A stretch of 64,000 bases of DNA from Thermothielavioides terrestris NRRL 8126 (Eukaryota > Ascomycota > Sordariomycetes > Sordariales > Chaetomiaceae): the NCBI RefSeq assembly GCF_000226115.1, contig NC_016457.1, positions 3,348,001 through 3,412,000 on the forward strand, read 5' to 3'. The notes beneath the pieces were generated by a model, which saw only the letters and a program-made list of their open reading frames with translations, was not told where the DNA came from and made no database searches. Position 1 is the first letter of the stretch; each line of letters opens with the position of its first letter. This document shows positions 47,125 through 61,245 of the stretch, piece after piece. Made by a program: the position numbers and the translations under genes.

Positions 47125-47618
47125 TGAATTTGGGTGATAGACTACTTAGACATAGGGACCCAGTCTTTCTATTTTTTTTTTTTAAAGCGTTACATTCGTT
47201 GCTAGGGAGTCTAGCCCTCTGACTACATATATTTAAGTGGGTTGAACCTATCTTCTTCGTCATTAGGCAAGACATTAAGCAGTTATCAATATACGTTCGT
47301 TGACACTACGTTGGTAGTTTTCCCTCTTCTAGGAAGGCTGTTGAGCCTCTCCTTTAGTCGTTCTACCTCTGTCTAGATAATAGGCATTCGAGTTGTTGAG
47401 CTCTGACTATATTCTTGTTGTTGTCTCTTATGTTTCTACCGTATCCCGCTAGACGTACCTGAGCTACGTGTCTTCCTCTCGGGAGATATCCTTCCTACTA
47501 CTTAATATATACTATCTTTATCTGTCTAGAGGGATACTATATGCCTTTAGGAGCTATCTTGTATACTTGGTCCTAGGTATAGTGGAGTATATTGGTATAG
47601 AGGTTTTATACTACTTCA
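47125..47618 (+). repeat. G1 solo LTR (494 bp)
   Basis: Starts TGAATTTGGG and ends CTACTTCA; flanked by ATAT (47121-47124 and 47619-47622). The internal region was lost by LTR-LTR recombination. It supports a 4-bp target duplication for G1. Confidence 0.82.
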
Positions 47619-47956
47619 ATATTAGATATCTATAAATACTGCTTTATATATAATATCATTATTGTTTTCCTACTATTATATTTATTATATAAGATATAGC
47701 AAATGGATATAAATATATTCTAATATATTAGGAATGTATATTAAACGTACCTTTGCTAGGCAATTCACTCGAGCAAGCTAACTTTTATATGTATATAGTT
47801 TATTAAGAACCTCTAAGTTAGTTGCCTTGCTTAGAGCTAAACCTATTACTAGATCTAATATATAACTAGAAAATCGTTAAAGCAAGCTTTATAGAGAGTA
47901 AGATTATATCTAGCTTTACAAACTTAGAGATATAGCTATTAAATTATACTATCTAT
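47619..47956. other. Remnant between solo LTR and G1 copy C (part 3)
   Basis: AT-rich sequence. Reading through stops gives a run with PCLELNLLLDLIYN and IISSFTNLEIQ, which I do not recognise. It may belong to the same dead gene as part 1. Confidence 0.25.
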
Positions 47957-48455
47957 TGAATTAGGGCAATAGACTACCTAGATATAGGGACCTAGTTTTT
48001 CTATTTTTCTATTCATTTCAGAGCGTTGTATTCGTTGCTAGGGGGTCTAGCCCTCTAATCATATATATTTAAATGGGCTAAGCCTATCTTCTTCGTTGTT
48101 AAGCAAGATATTAAATAGTTGTTAATATATATTCGTTGATACTATATTGGTAGTTCTCCTTTTTCTAAGAGGGCTATTAACCCTCTCTTTCTATTGTTCT
48201 ACCTCTATCTAGACGATAGGCATCTAAGCTGTTGAGCTCTGACCGTACTCTTATTGTTGTTTTTTATATTTCTATTGTATTCCGCTAGACGTATCTAAGC
48301 TATATATCTTCCTCTTAGAGGATATCCTTCCTACTATTCGATATATACTATCTTTATCCGTCTAAAGGGATACTACGTTCCTTTGGGAGCTATCTTATAC
48401 GCCTAGTCCTTAGGTATAGTAGAGTAAGTTAGTATAGAAGTTTTATACTACTTTA
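47957..48455 (+). repeat. G1 copy C 5' LTR
   Basis: Starts TGAATTAGGG, ends CTACTTTA; 499 bp. The decayed primer site follows after 2 nt. Confidence 0.85.
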
Positions 48456-49559
48456 AATAGGGGCTTAATTAGGGGGAGCTTAGCTCTATATCTAAATAGG
48501 ACAGTATAGACTATAAAGACTTTTGGATTATAAAACTATATAATACTATATTGATAGCTACTCGAAGACGATATAGCTGACCTATTTAGGCTTTGGTATA
48601 CCGATACTAGTATTTCTAGGAGGTGTAGAAACTTGTTAAGGTATATATGTTCTAGGGGTCTATTAAGACCTTGTCCTAGAAGACCTTCCTTTGCCTAGAT
48701 AGTATAGGGCATTAAAAAGATATCTCGTTATCCCTAATACTTCGGAGACCTATTGAGGCTTCGACGACGATATAACGGTTATAAAATGTTAACGTAATCT
48801 AAAGACAATAGTTCTATTTATCTAAGTAGAGAGAGAGGTAGAAGTTTCGTCGATTATTATTATTATCTTTAGTCTAACTAAACTAGTTACGAAAACGGTT
48901 AAGTATAGTATAAGTTTCTAAGCTATTAAGCTCTAGACTATACCTTTATAATACTTAGCTTCTTCTAGCTATATATTAAGCACTGTTTTATATTAGATAT
49001 AAGGTCTTAGTATAGATTGCTATTGTTCTTTTTAAGAGCTATATTCTTACTGCTATTATACTAGTTAGGTTTAGTATATTGATTGTTAGAGGTATTTAAG
49101 TGATTTATAAGGGACCTATAACTATCCTTTAGGGTATCTAGACTATATATTCTAAAGGAACTTAGCTTTTTAAGAGGTTTTCTTCTTTTAGATAGACGTT
49201 AAAGATGTCGATATTCTTATAGGAGTATATATATTAGTCTCTTTGCAACTTGTCGATATAGTTGTTACCTTTCTTAAAGACGATAGCTATATACCTAATA
49301 ACTAGGCTCCAACGCTATATATATACTTTATCTATAGAAGCCCTAGGAATTCCATTACTCTCGATAATACTATTAATCTTGACATTAACCTCTAAAGGAG
49401 GGTCCTAGGACGTAGATGTCCTATAGCCTTTCTAAGGTATATTAAGCGAAGAAGAGCTAGCTAAAACGATATAGATACCCCTTCTATCTTTGTTAGACTC
49501 CTCTACTCTATCTATTTATATAGAGGTACTTACAGTAATACCTTCTAATCTCTCTAAAG

Positions 49560-52500
49560 CCAAAGCTCTAAAGAACATAACTAAGTATATTCTTGCTACT
49601 ACGTTTAGCGCGACCTTTCTAACCTTAGCGAAGGCTGGCCTATAGAGCTACTTCTCTCGTTAGAATGCTATACATTGGATTAAAACCTTTAAGAAGATAT
49701 ATAAGACTCATTAGGTTACTAATAACAAAACCTATATATACCTGTTTAAACTTTAGTACAACATTATAATCTAACCTATTATCCATTATTAGGAGAAAAA
49801 GGACTAAGAGACCTAGGTAGCTTTTAAGACCAAGTTCCTAAAGCGCTAGAAAGGCGACGATCCTAAGTAGCATAGTAACAGAGATTATCTTTATAATCTA
49901 ATTAAAGAGAGATACTAGCTAGTTAGTAAAGTTATCTATAATTACTTTAAGTTAATCGACTATATATTCGCTATCGCCCTTACTAAAGTTTATAATAAGC
50001 TATAGTATATAATTGTTCTAATTATATAGTATATATTTAATTAGCAGATCTAAGTAGCTCTTAAGGACTACTAGCATTCTTAGAAGAAGGACAATAAGAA
50101 GTTTATCTATACTACAAGGTAGATAGATTTCCTTAGGTTTGTTTAAGAAGCTCTTTAGAAGGGTCTTAACGTAGAAGACCTCTTTCTTAAGACCTACGAG
50201 TGTAAGATTGACCTAAAGAAGTACTACTCGCCTCTAGCTACGCCTATTGTTAAGACGGCTCCTAAGCTATAGAAGTAGGAAGAGGAGGAGCCGAAGAAAG
50301 CTCTTATACCTACGCCCAACGATATCGACGATCTAGCTAATTAGCTCTAGCGTCTATATATCTAGAAATAGAAGATTGCTAAGCAGTTTAAGTAGAAGAT
50401 CGAGGCTTTCCATTTATATAGAATTGATCCTACTCTTAACGAAATCGAGGTACTCTAGATATATTTCTAATAGCGGAGTCGCTTATAGAAGAGACGCGTT
50501 AGCTTTGTTACTAGGCTATATATTGACAATTGTCCTTTTAGCTATAGAAGAGCTATAAGCTCTAGCTATTGCTACTACTACAGTGATTCTAACTATATAG
50601 TCCTTAAATATATAGAAGCTATAAAAACTATAGCTATAGATTTATAAGGAGAGGAGGCGAGGGCACATCAGGTGGCTGAGCGAGAGCCGGAGAGAAGAGG
50701 ATGTAGAATCGAAGGAGCTCCTCCTAGTAGGTGGGAGGAGAGCTGAGATCTATATACACAAGTGGGAGCTCAGCCTCACAGATGCCAGAGCTACAGAGCC
50801 ACAGAGCCACAGACAGGGGGCCAGTGTAGTACGTGACAATTTAATATATTGTAAAGGTATAGACTACTGCCTTAGTAATAGGAGCAAGAAGAGCTATATA
50901 GTAGCTAAGACAATTACATTTGTAGAGGCAGATATTAATAGTATATAAGAGGTTAGCAAGATCGCTTAGCTCGTCCTTATATATATAGTCTATTGTCTAT
51001 AGTATAATAGCTACCCTATATACTAGGCTTACTATTACGAATATAAGCACCTCAATAGTCGCCAATTTAAACTAGATATATCCCTAGTGCTAAACAAGCA
51101 CTACCTCAAATAGCTGAAGCTATATTAGGAGCCTACAACTGTTTAGACGACGATCAATTGTCGTATATACAAAGGGGAGCCTAAGCTTACCTCCGCCTTC
51201 TATTATATAACGTCTAATTAGTTGTCGTTTTATATAGTTCTAATAGAGGAAGGTTATATCTTAACTTAGAAGGTTGTTCTACATCTAATGCTAAACGCTA
51301 ACAAATTTCGCTAGTTGCCTCTTCTTCTTTCTAACTAGATTATAGGGGAAGCTAAGGAGGAAGTAGACGAAGAAACGAAAACTATACTTCAAAGTACATT
51401 GTCTACTAAGCGTCGGTTCGCTAAAGACAAAAGGGAAGACGACTTCTAAATAGGTAGTACTCTTATATCTTCTACTAAGCCTCTTCGCTAGACTATCCTT
51501 AAAAACCTAGCTATAGCAAATTGGCTAAAGAAAGAGGAGCTATAGCCTAAGACACTACTACGAAACGTCGCTATATTGCTACTATATATAAAGGATGTAA
51601 TCTATACTATAATAAAGGCGAAGATTAGTCTAACCTTTAACAACTTAGTCTATGTCTTATCTAAGTATAAGGATACTCTAATCGTATACCTATAGGGCAT
51701 TTCTACCAACATCGAGGTTATCGACTATAAGAGGTCCAGTGTTCTTTAGCCTAATAGACTATCTACTATACTAAAAGATATAGAGGTCTATATATAGACT
51801 CTATATACTAATATAAACACGTTTAACGACTCTCTCTCTAGTTAGACTAAGACAATTCTAGCGATCTTTAGCATTACTAAAGATAGTATATAGGGCGTCT
51901 ATATAGGAAGCTTCTAAGAGCGTTAGATCCATAAAAGACTATAGAGGGATATTGATAATTATATCTATACCCTTTTATAAAAGTCTGTTTCAACGCTTTT
52001 AGTCTTATAATATATGGAACTTAGTGCGATAATAAGAGTATAGTCTCTTTCTACTTTGTATATCTAGTTTAAAAAGGGCTATTATAACAAGTATCTTACT
52101 CTAATCGACTCTAGTTCAGAGTATAACTATATCTTAATAAGTGTTATTAAAAAGTATATAATGCTATACTAGCCTACTAAGGTTATTTCAAAGGGTCTTT
52201 ATAGCTTAGGGCTATTTATTAGAGAGACTTAGGTTACTATATACTTAGGAGAAGTTAGTATTAATCTTTAATTCTTTATAACCAAGGATATTACTAGTAG
52301 CTATAAAGCGATCCTTAGTATATTATTCGTTGAGGATATTGCCTTGACCTTTGATTACTATAATAGTAACCTAATTACTATTAATCTAATTATAGAGGGA
52401 AAGATAGTCTAGGTATATATCGTCTCTAAGAAAATTGCTTAGCGAAACTACCTACTATCTCCAATATAACTAGCTACTTAGAAGCAATTTTAGGGATTAA

Positions 52501-55500
52501 CGAAAAGTCCTAAAAGAATCTTTGACTAGGTAGAGATAAAGAAAGGCGAAACTGCCTTTGGTTTACTTAACGATTATATAAGTAAAGCGGTTTTTTATTT
52601 TATTTTATAGAAGTCCTATATACTACTCTTTAATACTCTTTTCCAAGTTATACATTTTTATTCTTTACCTTCTCCTTCTAGATAGAAAAAGTAGAGGCAG
52701 ATTAAATTGTTGCCCTATTTAAAAAAGAAGAGGGGGACCCCAATTAGAAACCCCTTTTCTAAGAGAAGACTAAGGTAGGAGTTTAAACGTAAGATTAAAA
52801 AGACCCTAAGGACATTTACGTTCTAGAAGAATATCGCGAATAAGGTTTAGCCTATTGACTTAGTGTTGTTAGATAGTTTTATATTAGAAGGAGACCTATT
52901 ATAGTAAAAAAAGTGGTTTATAAAGGCTAAGGCTAAGATATAGTTTAAAAAGGACTAGGAAGACTTTATAGTCCCTTGTTTCTTAGATCTTAAGCTAGGT
53001 TCGAGGCTTATAGAGAAGCGCCTTTAAGAAATGCTTGCTACTATAGACAGTTTTCTTACTAAGCTAGAGAGGGAGATGTTTACTAAGATCTTATAGAACT
53101 AGGAAGCTACGCTTATATAGGATTTCACTGAGTATAGGTATATTTATAAAGACGTCATTCCGCCTTAGTATATTAGGACTATTCTATATAAAGGCCTAGT
53201 AGAGCAAGTCGATTCTAATCCTAAAACCGCTAATATAGAAGGTCGTTGATCTACTTAGAGAGAAGTAAATATAGATAATTATTAAGTATAGCTATATAAA
53301 CTACTATAATAGCTAGTTCCTAGTTTTAAAAAAAGATAGTAGTTTATACTTTATTAATGACGCTTAAAAGGCTAAGGATATAACAATCTATAATACTTTT
53401 CTCCTACCCATTATAGAGGAATTTAGTAAAGACTTTAGGGGCTATAAGCTAATGTCCCTCTTAGACCTCTTCTCTAGATATAACTAGGTTAACCTCTATA
53501 AATATAGCTGTAATTTAACGACCTTCACAACGCTAATTAGGCTTTTTTATATATATACACTGCTAATAGGAGATATAATTTCTATTACCTAATTCTAGTA
53601 AGCTATAACGACGATCTTTAGTAACCTTATCCCTAATGTTTATTATATCTACCTAGACGATATCGCTATAAAAGGTCCCTAATCTGATTACTAGCTATTT
53701 AGATAGAGGGGGATGTTGAGAATTTATTATTAAGCATTTTAAGAATATTAATATAGTATTGCTAAATATAGAGCTAGTAGATATAACTATCGCTATAAAG
53801 AAATTGAAGTAGGCGTAGCTAAAAGTAATTCTAGTTAGTTATCTCTATACGCTAGAAGGGCACTTTCCTAAGGAAGCGAAGGTGATTAAGATAAAGGAGT
53901 AGAAGACTTGTTCTAACATTAAGGAGGTATATACCTTCGTTAGAATAGTTAGATACTACTAGATTTAGATTAAGGGTTTTATAATTATTATAATTCCTCT
54001 ATATACTCTAATAAAGAAAGATACTAAGTAGACCTAGGGGCTCTCTAAATGAAAGGCAATAGACGAGCTAAAGGAGAAAATCATTATTACTCTAGTTTTA
54101 GCGACGCTTATCTATAGTAATCCTTAGTTTAGTATAATCTTTTTAGTCTATAACGCTAATATCTTTAGATAGGACAAGGTACTTAAGTAGGTTAGCCCTA
54201 ATAGTAAAAGACACCTATACCAGTTTAAAAGCAATATCTAGTTAAAGGTAAAGAAGCAGTATAATATTATAAAAAGGGAATTAAAGGGGCTACTCTTCCT
54301 CCTAAAGCGTTTTCGTTGCTACCTCTTTAGTATACGTTTTATCGTAGAGACTAATACTCTAGTTCTAGTCTATTAGCTTAATAGTGCTATAAACAATGTT
54401 CTAAGTACTCTAATAATGCACTAAATTACCTAGATCCGCTTATTCGACTTTAAAGTCAAGTATATCCTAGGTTCTAAGAACGTTATAGCTAACATATTGT
54501 CTTATAAACCACCTAGGCTCTCTAACTATATAGAGAAGGAGGCGGAGGAAGATATTAACGACTATGTTGACGTCTAGATCTTTGTTAACTATATAGGCGA
54601 AGAGATATTGTATCTAGAAGAGAAGTTAGAGCCTATCCGACTTTAGGACAGTTACTCCTAGTGTTTCTAGGATATTGCCTACTTCCTATTAACGATAGAG
54701 ACTCCGCTAGGCTATAGTCTGCACTAAAAGCGACGTTAGCTTAGAAGGGAAGCGATAAAGTATTTTGTCGAAGATCGTTATCTTTTTCTCTAGAGTATAA
54801 ACTATATATAGTATTATAAGTATATTGTTAATACCCCTAAAGAGAGGCATTTAATCTTCAACTAGTGCTATAACGAAGTTAGCTATTATAGGAGAGAGTT
54901 AATATACTAACAAATAATGAACTACTACTACTAGCGCAGTATATATAAAGATATAGTACAGTAGATTTAAGCTTATTCGCTATATTAAGTATATAATGCT
55001 TAGAGGTTTGAGGAAGCAGTTAGTTAGATAGCGCTTTTGCCTTTCTCTTTTACTAAATAGCACCTCGATATCTAATATATACTGTCTAGCTATAAGGAGA
55101 AGAAGTATTTCCTTATCGAGGTGTACAACGATTTTATAAGATATATCGAGGCTAAGATCTTACTAAATAAGTTTTCTAAGTCTATTAAGTCCTTTATCTT
55201 ATAGTATATTTTTTATCTCTAGGGCTACTCCGTTGTTGTAGTTGTTGACAGAGGCTCTAAGTTCAAGGGCAAGGTCAAGGAGATCCTCTACAACCTATAG
55301 ATTAAGAGAGTTATTATCTCGCTATAAAATTCGTATATAAATAGAGTAAATGAGGCTAGCTATATCCTAATTACTACCTTACTTATAAAGATAACTAATA
55401 GTATAGAAAAGAGGTAGAGGGAGCTCCTTTTATATATTTTATATATAGATCGTACAACCGTTAGAGGCTTTTATAGAATATCTCCTTTCTTTCTTACCTA

Positions 55501-56650
55501 CAACTATAAGCCTATTAGTCTAGTCGAGTTTAATAATCCTACTTAGCGAATTCTTACCTAGGACTTTGTCTAAACCTAGACAGAGGGAGAGGATCTTATA
55601 AGGCTCTATATAAAGCTTATTGCTCTCTATACTTATATCCTTTAAGAAGCTAAGTACAACTATAAGATTGTCGCTAAATAGGTTACTATAGTTTATAAAA
55701 AGCTAGCTAAACGCTATAATAAGGCTTATAAATGTAAATTTCGCCTAAAAATATAGTAATATCTATTAGTAATCTCGTCCTCGTCTATAACAACGTTTAG
55801 TAGCTAGACCTAAGCTTAGTCTAAAAGCTAGCGTACCGCTAGTTTAGCCTATTCTATATTTAGATAATCAAAGACTAAGATACTTACTTCCTAGAGACTT
55901 TAGACAATATACCTATCTAGATACTATATCCTCTAAACCAAGTAAAGAAGTTCTTTAAGCTAGATAACGTTTAGCTAAAAGTAGATAGCTTAACCCTATT
56001 CCTTTGCTTAGAGGAGCGTTATAATGAGGAGCGTCGCTATAATAGTCGCTACAACGATAGCTACTACAACGAGGATATAGATATTGCTTAGGCCTATACC
56101 TTAGCGCTTTAGGACAATAGCGAAGGAGAGTCCAACGCTATAGCTAGCACTAGTTACAACTAGGCAAATAAAGACTAGACCTATATACTACTAGGTAGTT
56201 ATACTAATTACTTAATTAGGCTTTTCTACAACAGTATTATAGACCTAGATTGTACTGACGGCAGACCCTACAACGCTATAAATAGTCGGTAGCATCGTTT
56301 TTAGGAACCCTATTGCGATTATGCTAGCCTCTACCTAAGCGATTACACTAACCTCCTTTACTTAAACTATTGGGGTAAGGCCTATAGAGCAACTGTCTAC
56401 AACGACGTCTATAGAGAGGTAGTTGCAGAGGACGTTATGATAGTAGTAAAGGAGGAGGTCCTTAAAGAGAAAACCCCTAGTTGTATTATAGCGCCTTAGG
56501 CTAGCTAGACTCGCTCTATTGCAAAGGGGGTAAAGAAGGAGCGACCTCGTTAAGAGCTTATTGTCGAAATCCTATATAGAAAACCGCTTAGTCTTTAATA
56601 CTAGCCCTCTAGACGTATAAAGAAATATAGTATAAGAAGGGGGGAGGTCC
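49560..56650 (+). pseudogene. G1 copy C gag-pol, RIP-destroyed and interrupted
   Basis: It is collinear with copy B gag-pol: gag zinc-knuckle relic CYYYSDSNYIVLKY near 50570, protease-like IDSSSEYNYI near 52105, RT YIYLDDIAIKG near 53645, integrase near 54950-56050. It is split by the solo LTR at 50645-50838 just after the zinc-knuckle region. Stops replace Trp and Gln codons throughout, so it cannot encode a working polyprotein. Confidence 0.72.
50645..50838 (-). repeat. Solo LTR related to the copia element (194 bp)
   Basis: This GC-rich insertion is flanked by ATTTA (50640-50644 and 50839-50843). On the minus strand it starts TGTCACGTACTA (intact copia LTR: TGTCGCGTGCTA) and keeps GTATATAGATCTCAG and CTCCTCCCACC, as in the copia LTR. 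It ends CTCCTTA, where CTCA would be expected. It is diverged from the 182-bp LTR but clearly of the same kind. Its lack of heavy RIP shows it arrived after copy C had decayed. Confidence 0.8.
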
Positions 56651-58074
56651 TAAAAGCTACTTCCTCTAATAATTTCACTAGTGCTTTACTATATTTCCTT
56701 CCTAATATCCATTATTATATTAGCCTTTTACTTAATAATAATATCTCTATTAGCTATATCTCGCTTAATCTTTATTTATCTACTATCGTTTACTTATTTT
56801 TATTTCTTAGACTTTTATTCTTTTTCGTTAATATCTAAATTTTCTTTCTAAAGGGCGACCCTACTCTTAGGGGCTTTATAGTCGTTTATACCTTTTTCTT
56901 TTTCACTTCTACCCTTTAGATAAATAGTTTCTATTGTATAGAACTAAGTTTCTTAGAGCTAAAGTCAAAACCAAGAAAAATCTATAATTAAGGTATATAA
57001 TCTCTTAATCTACTGTCTATAGGCTAAGCTCCTAGACTATATCCTACCCCCTACCTATCCCAATCTGTTTTCTTTATCCTTTAGTGACGTAAGCCCTTAC
57101 AATTAGCTTCGTACTATACTATTTACTCCCTAATAGTATTCTCTAATAGGACAAACTACTCTTGGTCTATATTTTCTAGATATAGCTTTAGCCTAGGATT
57201 ATTCCTTAGATTATATAGAAGATAGCCCTATAAGATTAAGTCCTAAGCTAGGTACTTCTAATTATTCCTATAGACGCGAGTCTAAGTAAATTCCTTCTCT
57301 AACTAGATATAGTTAGTATATTCATTGCTAAAGAGAGGAGTAAGAGAAGTGTAGCTATTAAGAGGCTAAGTTATATAGACATCCTTGTCCTTGCTAAAAG
57401 GAGTTGTTAAACGCTAGTATAATAGTTTATAGCTATAGTATAGCACCTCGTTGCTATAGGAGTATTAGTTTTCCTTTACTTAGAGGGGGCGAATATAAAA
57501 GGGAAGCGTAGTACTTACTTGCGACCCTATCCCTAGATTAAAAGCGTTAACGCTTAGTTTAAGCGTATAGTAAAATGATATATCTAACGCCTAAGCGGTC
57601 TACTATTATAATGCTCTATATATACTAGACAAAGGACTAAGGTGTTATAGTGCTATTCGATTGTATTAACTAGCCTATCGTCAATATAAAACTAATTGCT
57701 ATATCCTATACTAATCTTGCTAATTGCCTAATAGAACCTACTAGATGTATAGCAATCTAACGTTTAGTTAGAAGATTTTAATTATATTGTAGATAGCTTT
57801 ATATTCGACTAAGATTATAGTATACTCGTTAGTATAGCATTTATCTTTTAGTATTAGTAGATCCCTTGTCTTGCTCTAGACTATCTAGACGTACTTCTAG
57901 GCTATAAAAATGTTCGTTTTTAGCACTAGCGAAAGATCCATTTAGTGGTTTATAATCCTATATAACAGTAGCCTCTAGTTGTTTACTTTATTAATAATTT
58001 CCTACAATACATTATAGGTATGCTAGTTGTTTAGTATCTTGGTTTTTAGGTTGCAAACTTGTATATAGGAGCTA

Positions 58075-60715
58075 TATACAAATTTGAAAGTGAAGTAGAA
58101 GACCTAACTAAGAACCTAATCCGCCTAGAGAGACGAGGGTATTAGAATAAAGTAGCGAGAAGGTTAGAGGAAGAAAATAGTTCTAGGATAGTAAAGAGGA
58201 GAGGAAGGCCTTAAGAATTTAGAGAGTAAACGCTTATTTCTAGCTAATCAATAGGCGCTATAAGCCTTATCCGTTTTCTTTCGCCTAGTTTAGGAAAGAA
58301 CTAAGTAGCCCTTTTGCCTTCAAAGGCTTGCCTACCCCTTTTTCTTAATCTTCCTACTAGTTCTCTTATAATCAACCATTTCTTCTACCTTACCTACTAT
58401 ACCCTGATTTTTCTTACAATTGCTTTAATTGGTCTAGATCTTTCTACTTAAAGAGCGACTTTTCTTTTAAGCTAATTTTTATATACTATTATAAATATCG
58501 CTATAGGCCGTTGTAGGATTCCTAATTTTATAGAGCCTATATAGTCTTAGACCAATATAACTGCTAACCTAGGATAGAAGTAGCTGCTTAGAGAGCTTAA
58601 GTTTTATATACTACAAGGTTCGTAGAGGCTTGCTAGAGATAGCGATTAGGTATAGTATTACACCTCCTTTATATAGTAAAAGCTAAGCTTAAAGATACTA
58701 AGTTACCTAGGTGAAACTAGCTGTAAGCTTTTCCTATTTCTATAGACTCCGAAGAAGTACTTATAAGATATAATCAACTAACGACCTAACTAGCTTTAAA
58801 GTTCTTAGCTTAGCGCGAACTCTAAGATTGTAAAGTATCTATTCTTAGACTAGCTAGATAGAAGGTCTTTAATAGATTAGTTTTTTAATATTAGTTTTAT
58901 AGATATAGGTACCTCGCTCTTCGATATAAAAAGAATATTATTTAGTAAAGAATAGCTAGACTACTAGACGATCTTAGACGTTATATAGTTTTTCTTTCGC
59001 CTTTATAAGGACTATCTCTAGTTCTATCTATAAGCTGTCTTAGATTATAGTCCTACGCTAAAGGAGTTCTACTAGTCTAACTAGAAGGCTATTGCTAATC
59101 GTTATTGTTTCTAGGTCTTCCTTTGCTTTGTTGATAGAAAACATTAGACGATTGCGATCTTCGACTAAGTCGGAGGTTAGCTCTACTACTTTGACTCCTA
59201 GTTTAAAAGTATAGAGATGTATATTAATATCTTATTAGAGGTCTAGATCGTCTTTTAGTTTATCTATAAGTTCCTTTAGTTATAGCTATATAAGTAAGTG
59301 ATTATCTATTACCTTTAGCAAAGTTTAGAATAAGAGTATAGATAATTCGCCTTTAAGTTTATATAGGCCTTTCTTTAAGAACTTTAGCTCTACCTTCTAG
59401 ATAGATAGATATAATTTAAAATACCTTAGCTCTAGCTATACTAAGGAGATAGTAAGAAAGTTGTATAGTAGTATATATTGCATTTGTAGTTAGTAGCTTA
59501 TAGGATAGTTCTTAGTACCTTTAAGGATTGCCTACTCTATGCTAAAGTAATCCCTTTGTTACTATAGGACAACAGTAAGACGTATAAGCTCCCTTTAGAT
59601 CTATTGTCTTTGACCTAAGAACCTATATAGCCTATATTTCGGAGTACAATAAAGATAAGGTGATCAAAGTCCTCTAGGCCAACGACGTGTTTATACCTAA
59701 CGTCCCTAGGCTCAACGACCTACTTATATATATCTATAACCACTTTAATAACGTAGAGCTTAGGATCTTAGCTATATACTTAGTAGCATTTAGATAAGCT
59801 TAGATCCTTAACTAAAGTGAGAAAGGACTAATCGCTACTATATAGCTAATCTTTATACCCTAGTTAAAGCAAGAGGTAGTATACTAGGTATACTACTATA
59901 GGATTATAAAGCTCCTACTAGATAGATAGCTAAGTAGTGCGCTACCTTTATAAGACCCTATAGGCAACCTTAGGCAATAGTTATAGGCTACGTTTTTAGC
60001 GCTTAGAACCGTTCTACTACTCCGACTAGAGGACTAGCAAGCTGCTTTAAGGCTATTAACGATATTTATAGAAGATCTTAATAATATATCAACTTAGCTG
60101 AATATTAAGGCTAAGATTATAGAGATTACTACGATATAGGCGACTATGACCTAAAGGTTTGTCGATACCCCTATAGATAAGTTCGACTAGGAGCGTCTCC
60201 TTAGTAGTAAGCAAGTTAAGAACCTTGGGGCACTAGCGCGAGTAGCCCTTAGAATAATAGCACTCGATCCCTACTTCTAGGAAGAGGAAACGCTTATCTA
60301 TACACTTATAAGAAGGCTAAACTATCTTATAATACCTTATATACTAGTGTAGAAGCATCTTTAAACGTAAGGATTACCTATATTATCTAGTCGAACGTCG
60401 CCTTTAGTGTAGCACTATAGTAAGCGCCTTTGTAAAGAGCCTATACAGCCTAGATATCTACTTCGCCTACTACTATACAACCTATATAACCGCGCCTTCG
60501 CCTATAAGTATAAGTATCTAGCATAGTAGCAGGGCTAGGATATATGTATTAAGGAGGTAGAAGAGTATAAAAGACAATGAGATTAGCTACTATAGCTAGC
60601 TAGACCTTCGTAAGCCGAGAGAGCTATATATAGAGAGTAGCTTAAGGAGCAACGACGATAAGAGGTATGTACTAAGGAGCTTTTAAGGTATAAGCTTGCC
60701 TATAGGAGTATATAG
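58075..60715 (+). pseudogene. G1 copy C second ORF with Ulp1-like domain, broken
   Basis: It matches the copy B second ORF. The coiled-coil start (ESEVEDLTKNLIRLE) is near 58085. The KHxTIAIFD...LYYFDS segment lies near 59145-59205, and QSLE-stop-EY follows, so the putative catalytic Cys is Tyr here too. The tail reads as a Gln-rich helix near 60545-60700. TAG/TAA stops are frequent; non-functional. Confidence 0.62.
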
Positions 60716-60734
60716 CAAGCTCGAAAAGGAAGTG

Positions 60735-61224
60735 TAAATCGGGGTAATAGACTACCTAGATATAGAGACCTAGTTTTTCTATTTATTCCAAAGCGTTGTA
60801 TTCGTTGCCAAAGGGTCTAGCCCTTTAATTATATATATTTAAGTAGGCTAAGCCTATCTTCTTTGTTATTAAGCAAGATATTAAGCAGTTGTTAATATAT
60901 ATTCGTTGATACTATATTAGTAGTTCTCCTTCTTCTAAGAAGGCTATTGAGCCTTTCCTTTTATTATTCTACCTCCATCTAGACAATAAGTATCTAAGCT
61001 ATTGAGCTCTAATCGTACTCCTATTGTCGTTTCTTATATTTCCACTATATCCTACTAGACATATATAAGCTATATATCTTCCTCTTAGAAGACATCCTTC
61101 CTACCACTCGATATACACTATCTTTATCCGTCTAGAGGGACACTATATTCCTTTAGAAGCTATCTCACACGCCTAGTCCTAGGTGTAGTGGGGTAGGTAA
61201 GTGTAGAGGTTTTGCACCACTTTA
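60735..61224 (+). repeat. G1 copy C 3' LTR
   Basis: Starts TAAATCGGGG after the PPT (GAAAAGGAAGTG), ends GCACCACTTTA; 490 bp. Confidence 0.85.
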
Positions 61225-61245
61225 ATACCTTGATAACTTAGCTAA
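61225..61245. other. Flank between G1 copy C and S3 LTR
   Basis: Short unique-looking sequence ending GCTAA (61241-61245), the left target duplication of the next LTR. Confidence 0.5.

Larger units (their letters stand above)
47957..61224 (+). mobile_element. Ty3-like family G1, copy C (RIP-damaged, carries a copia-like solo LTR)
   Basis: Copy C spans 13.27 kb with LTRs 47957-48455 and 60735-61224. It is collinear with copy B, in the same orientation, apart from a 199-bp insertion (solo LTR plus duplication) at 50645. The flanks do not show a duplication (CTAT left, ATAC right). It still has an intact YLDD RT motif codon set near 53653, although surrounding frames are closed. Confidence 0.85.
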
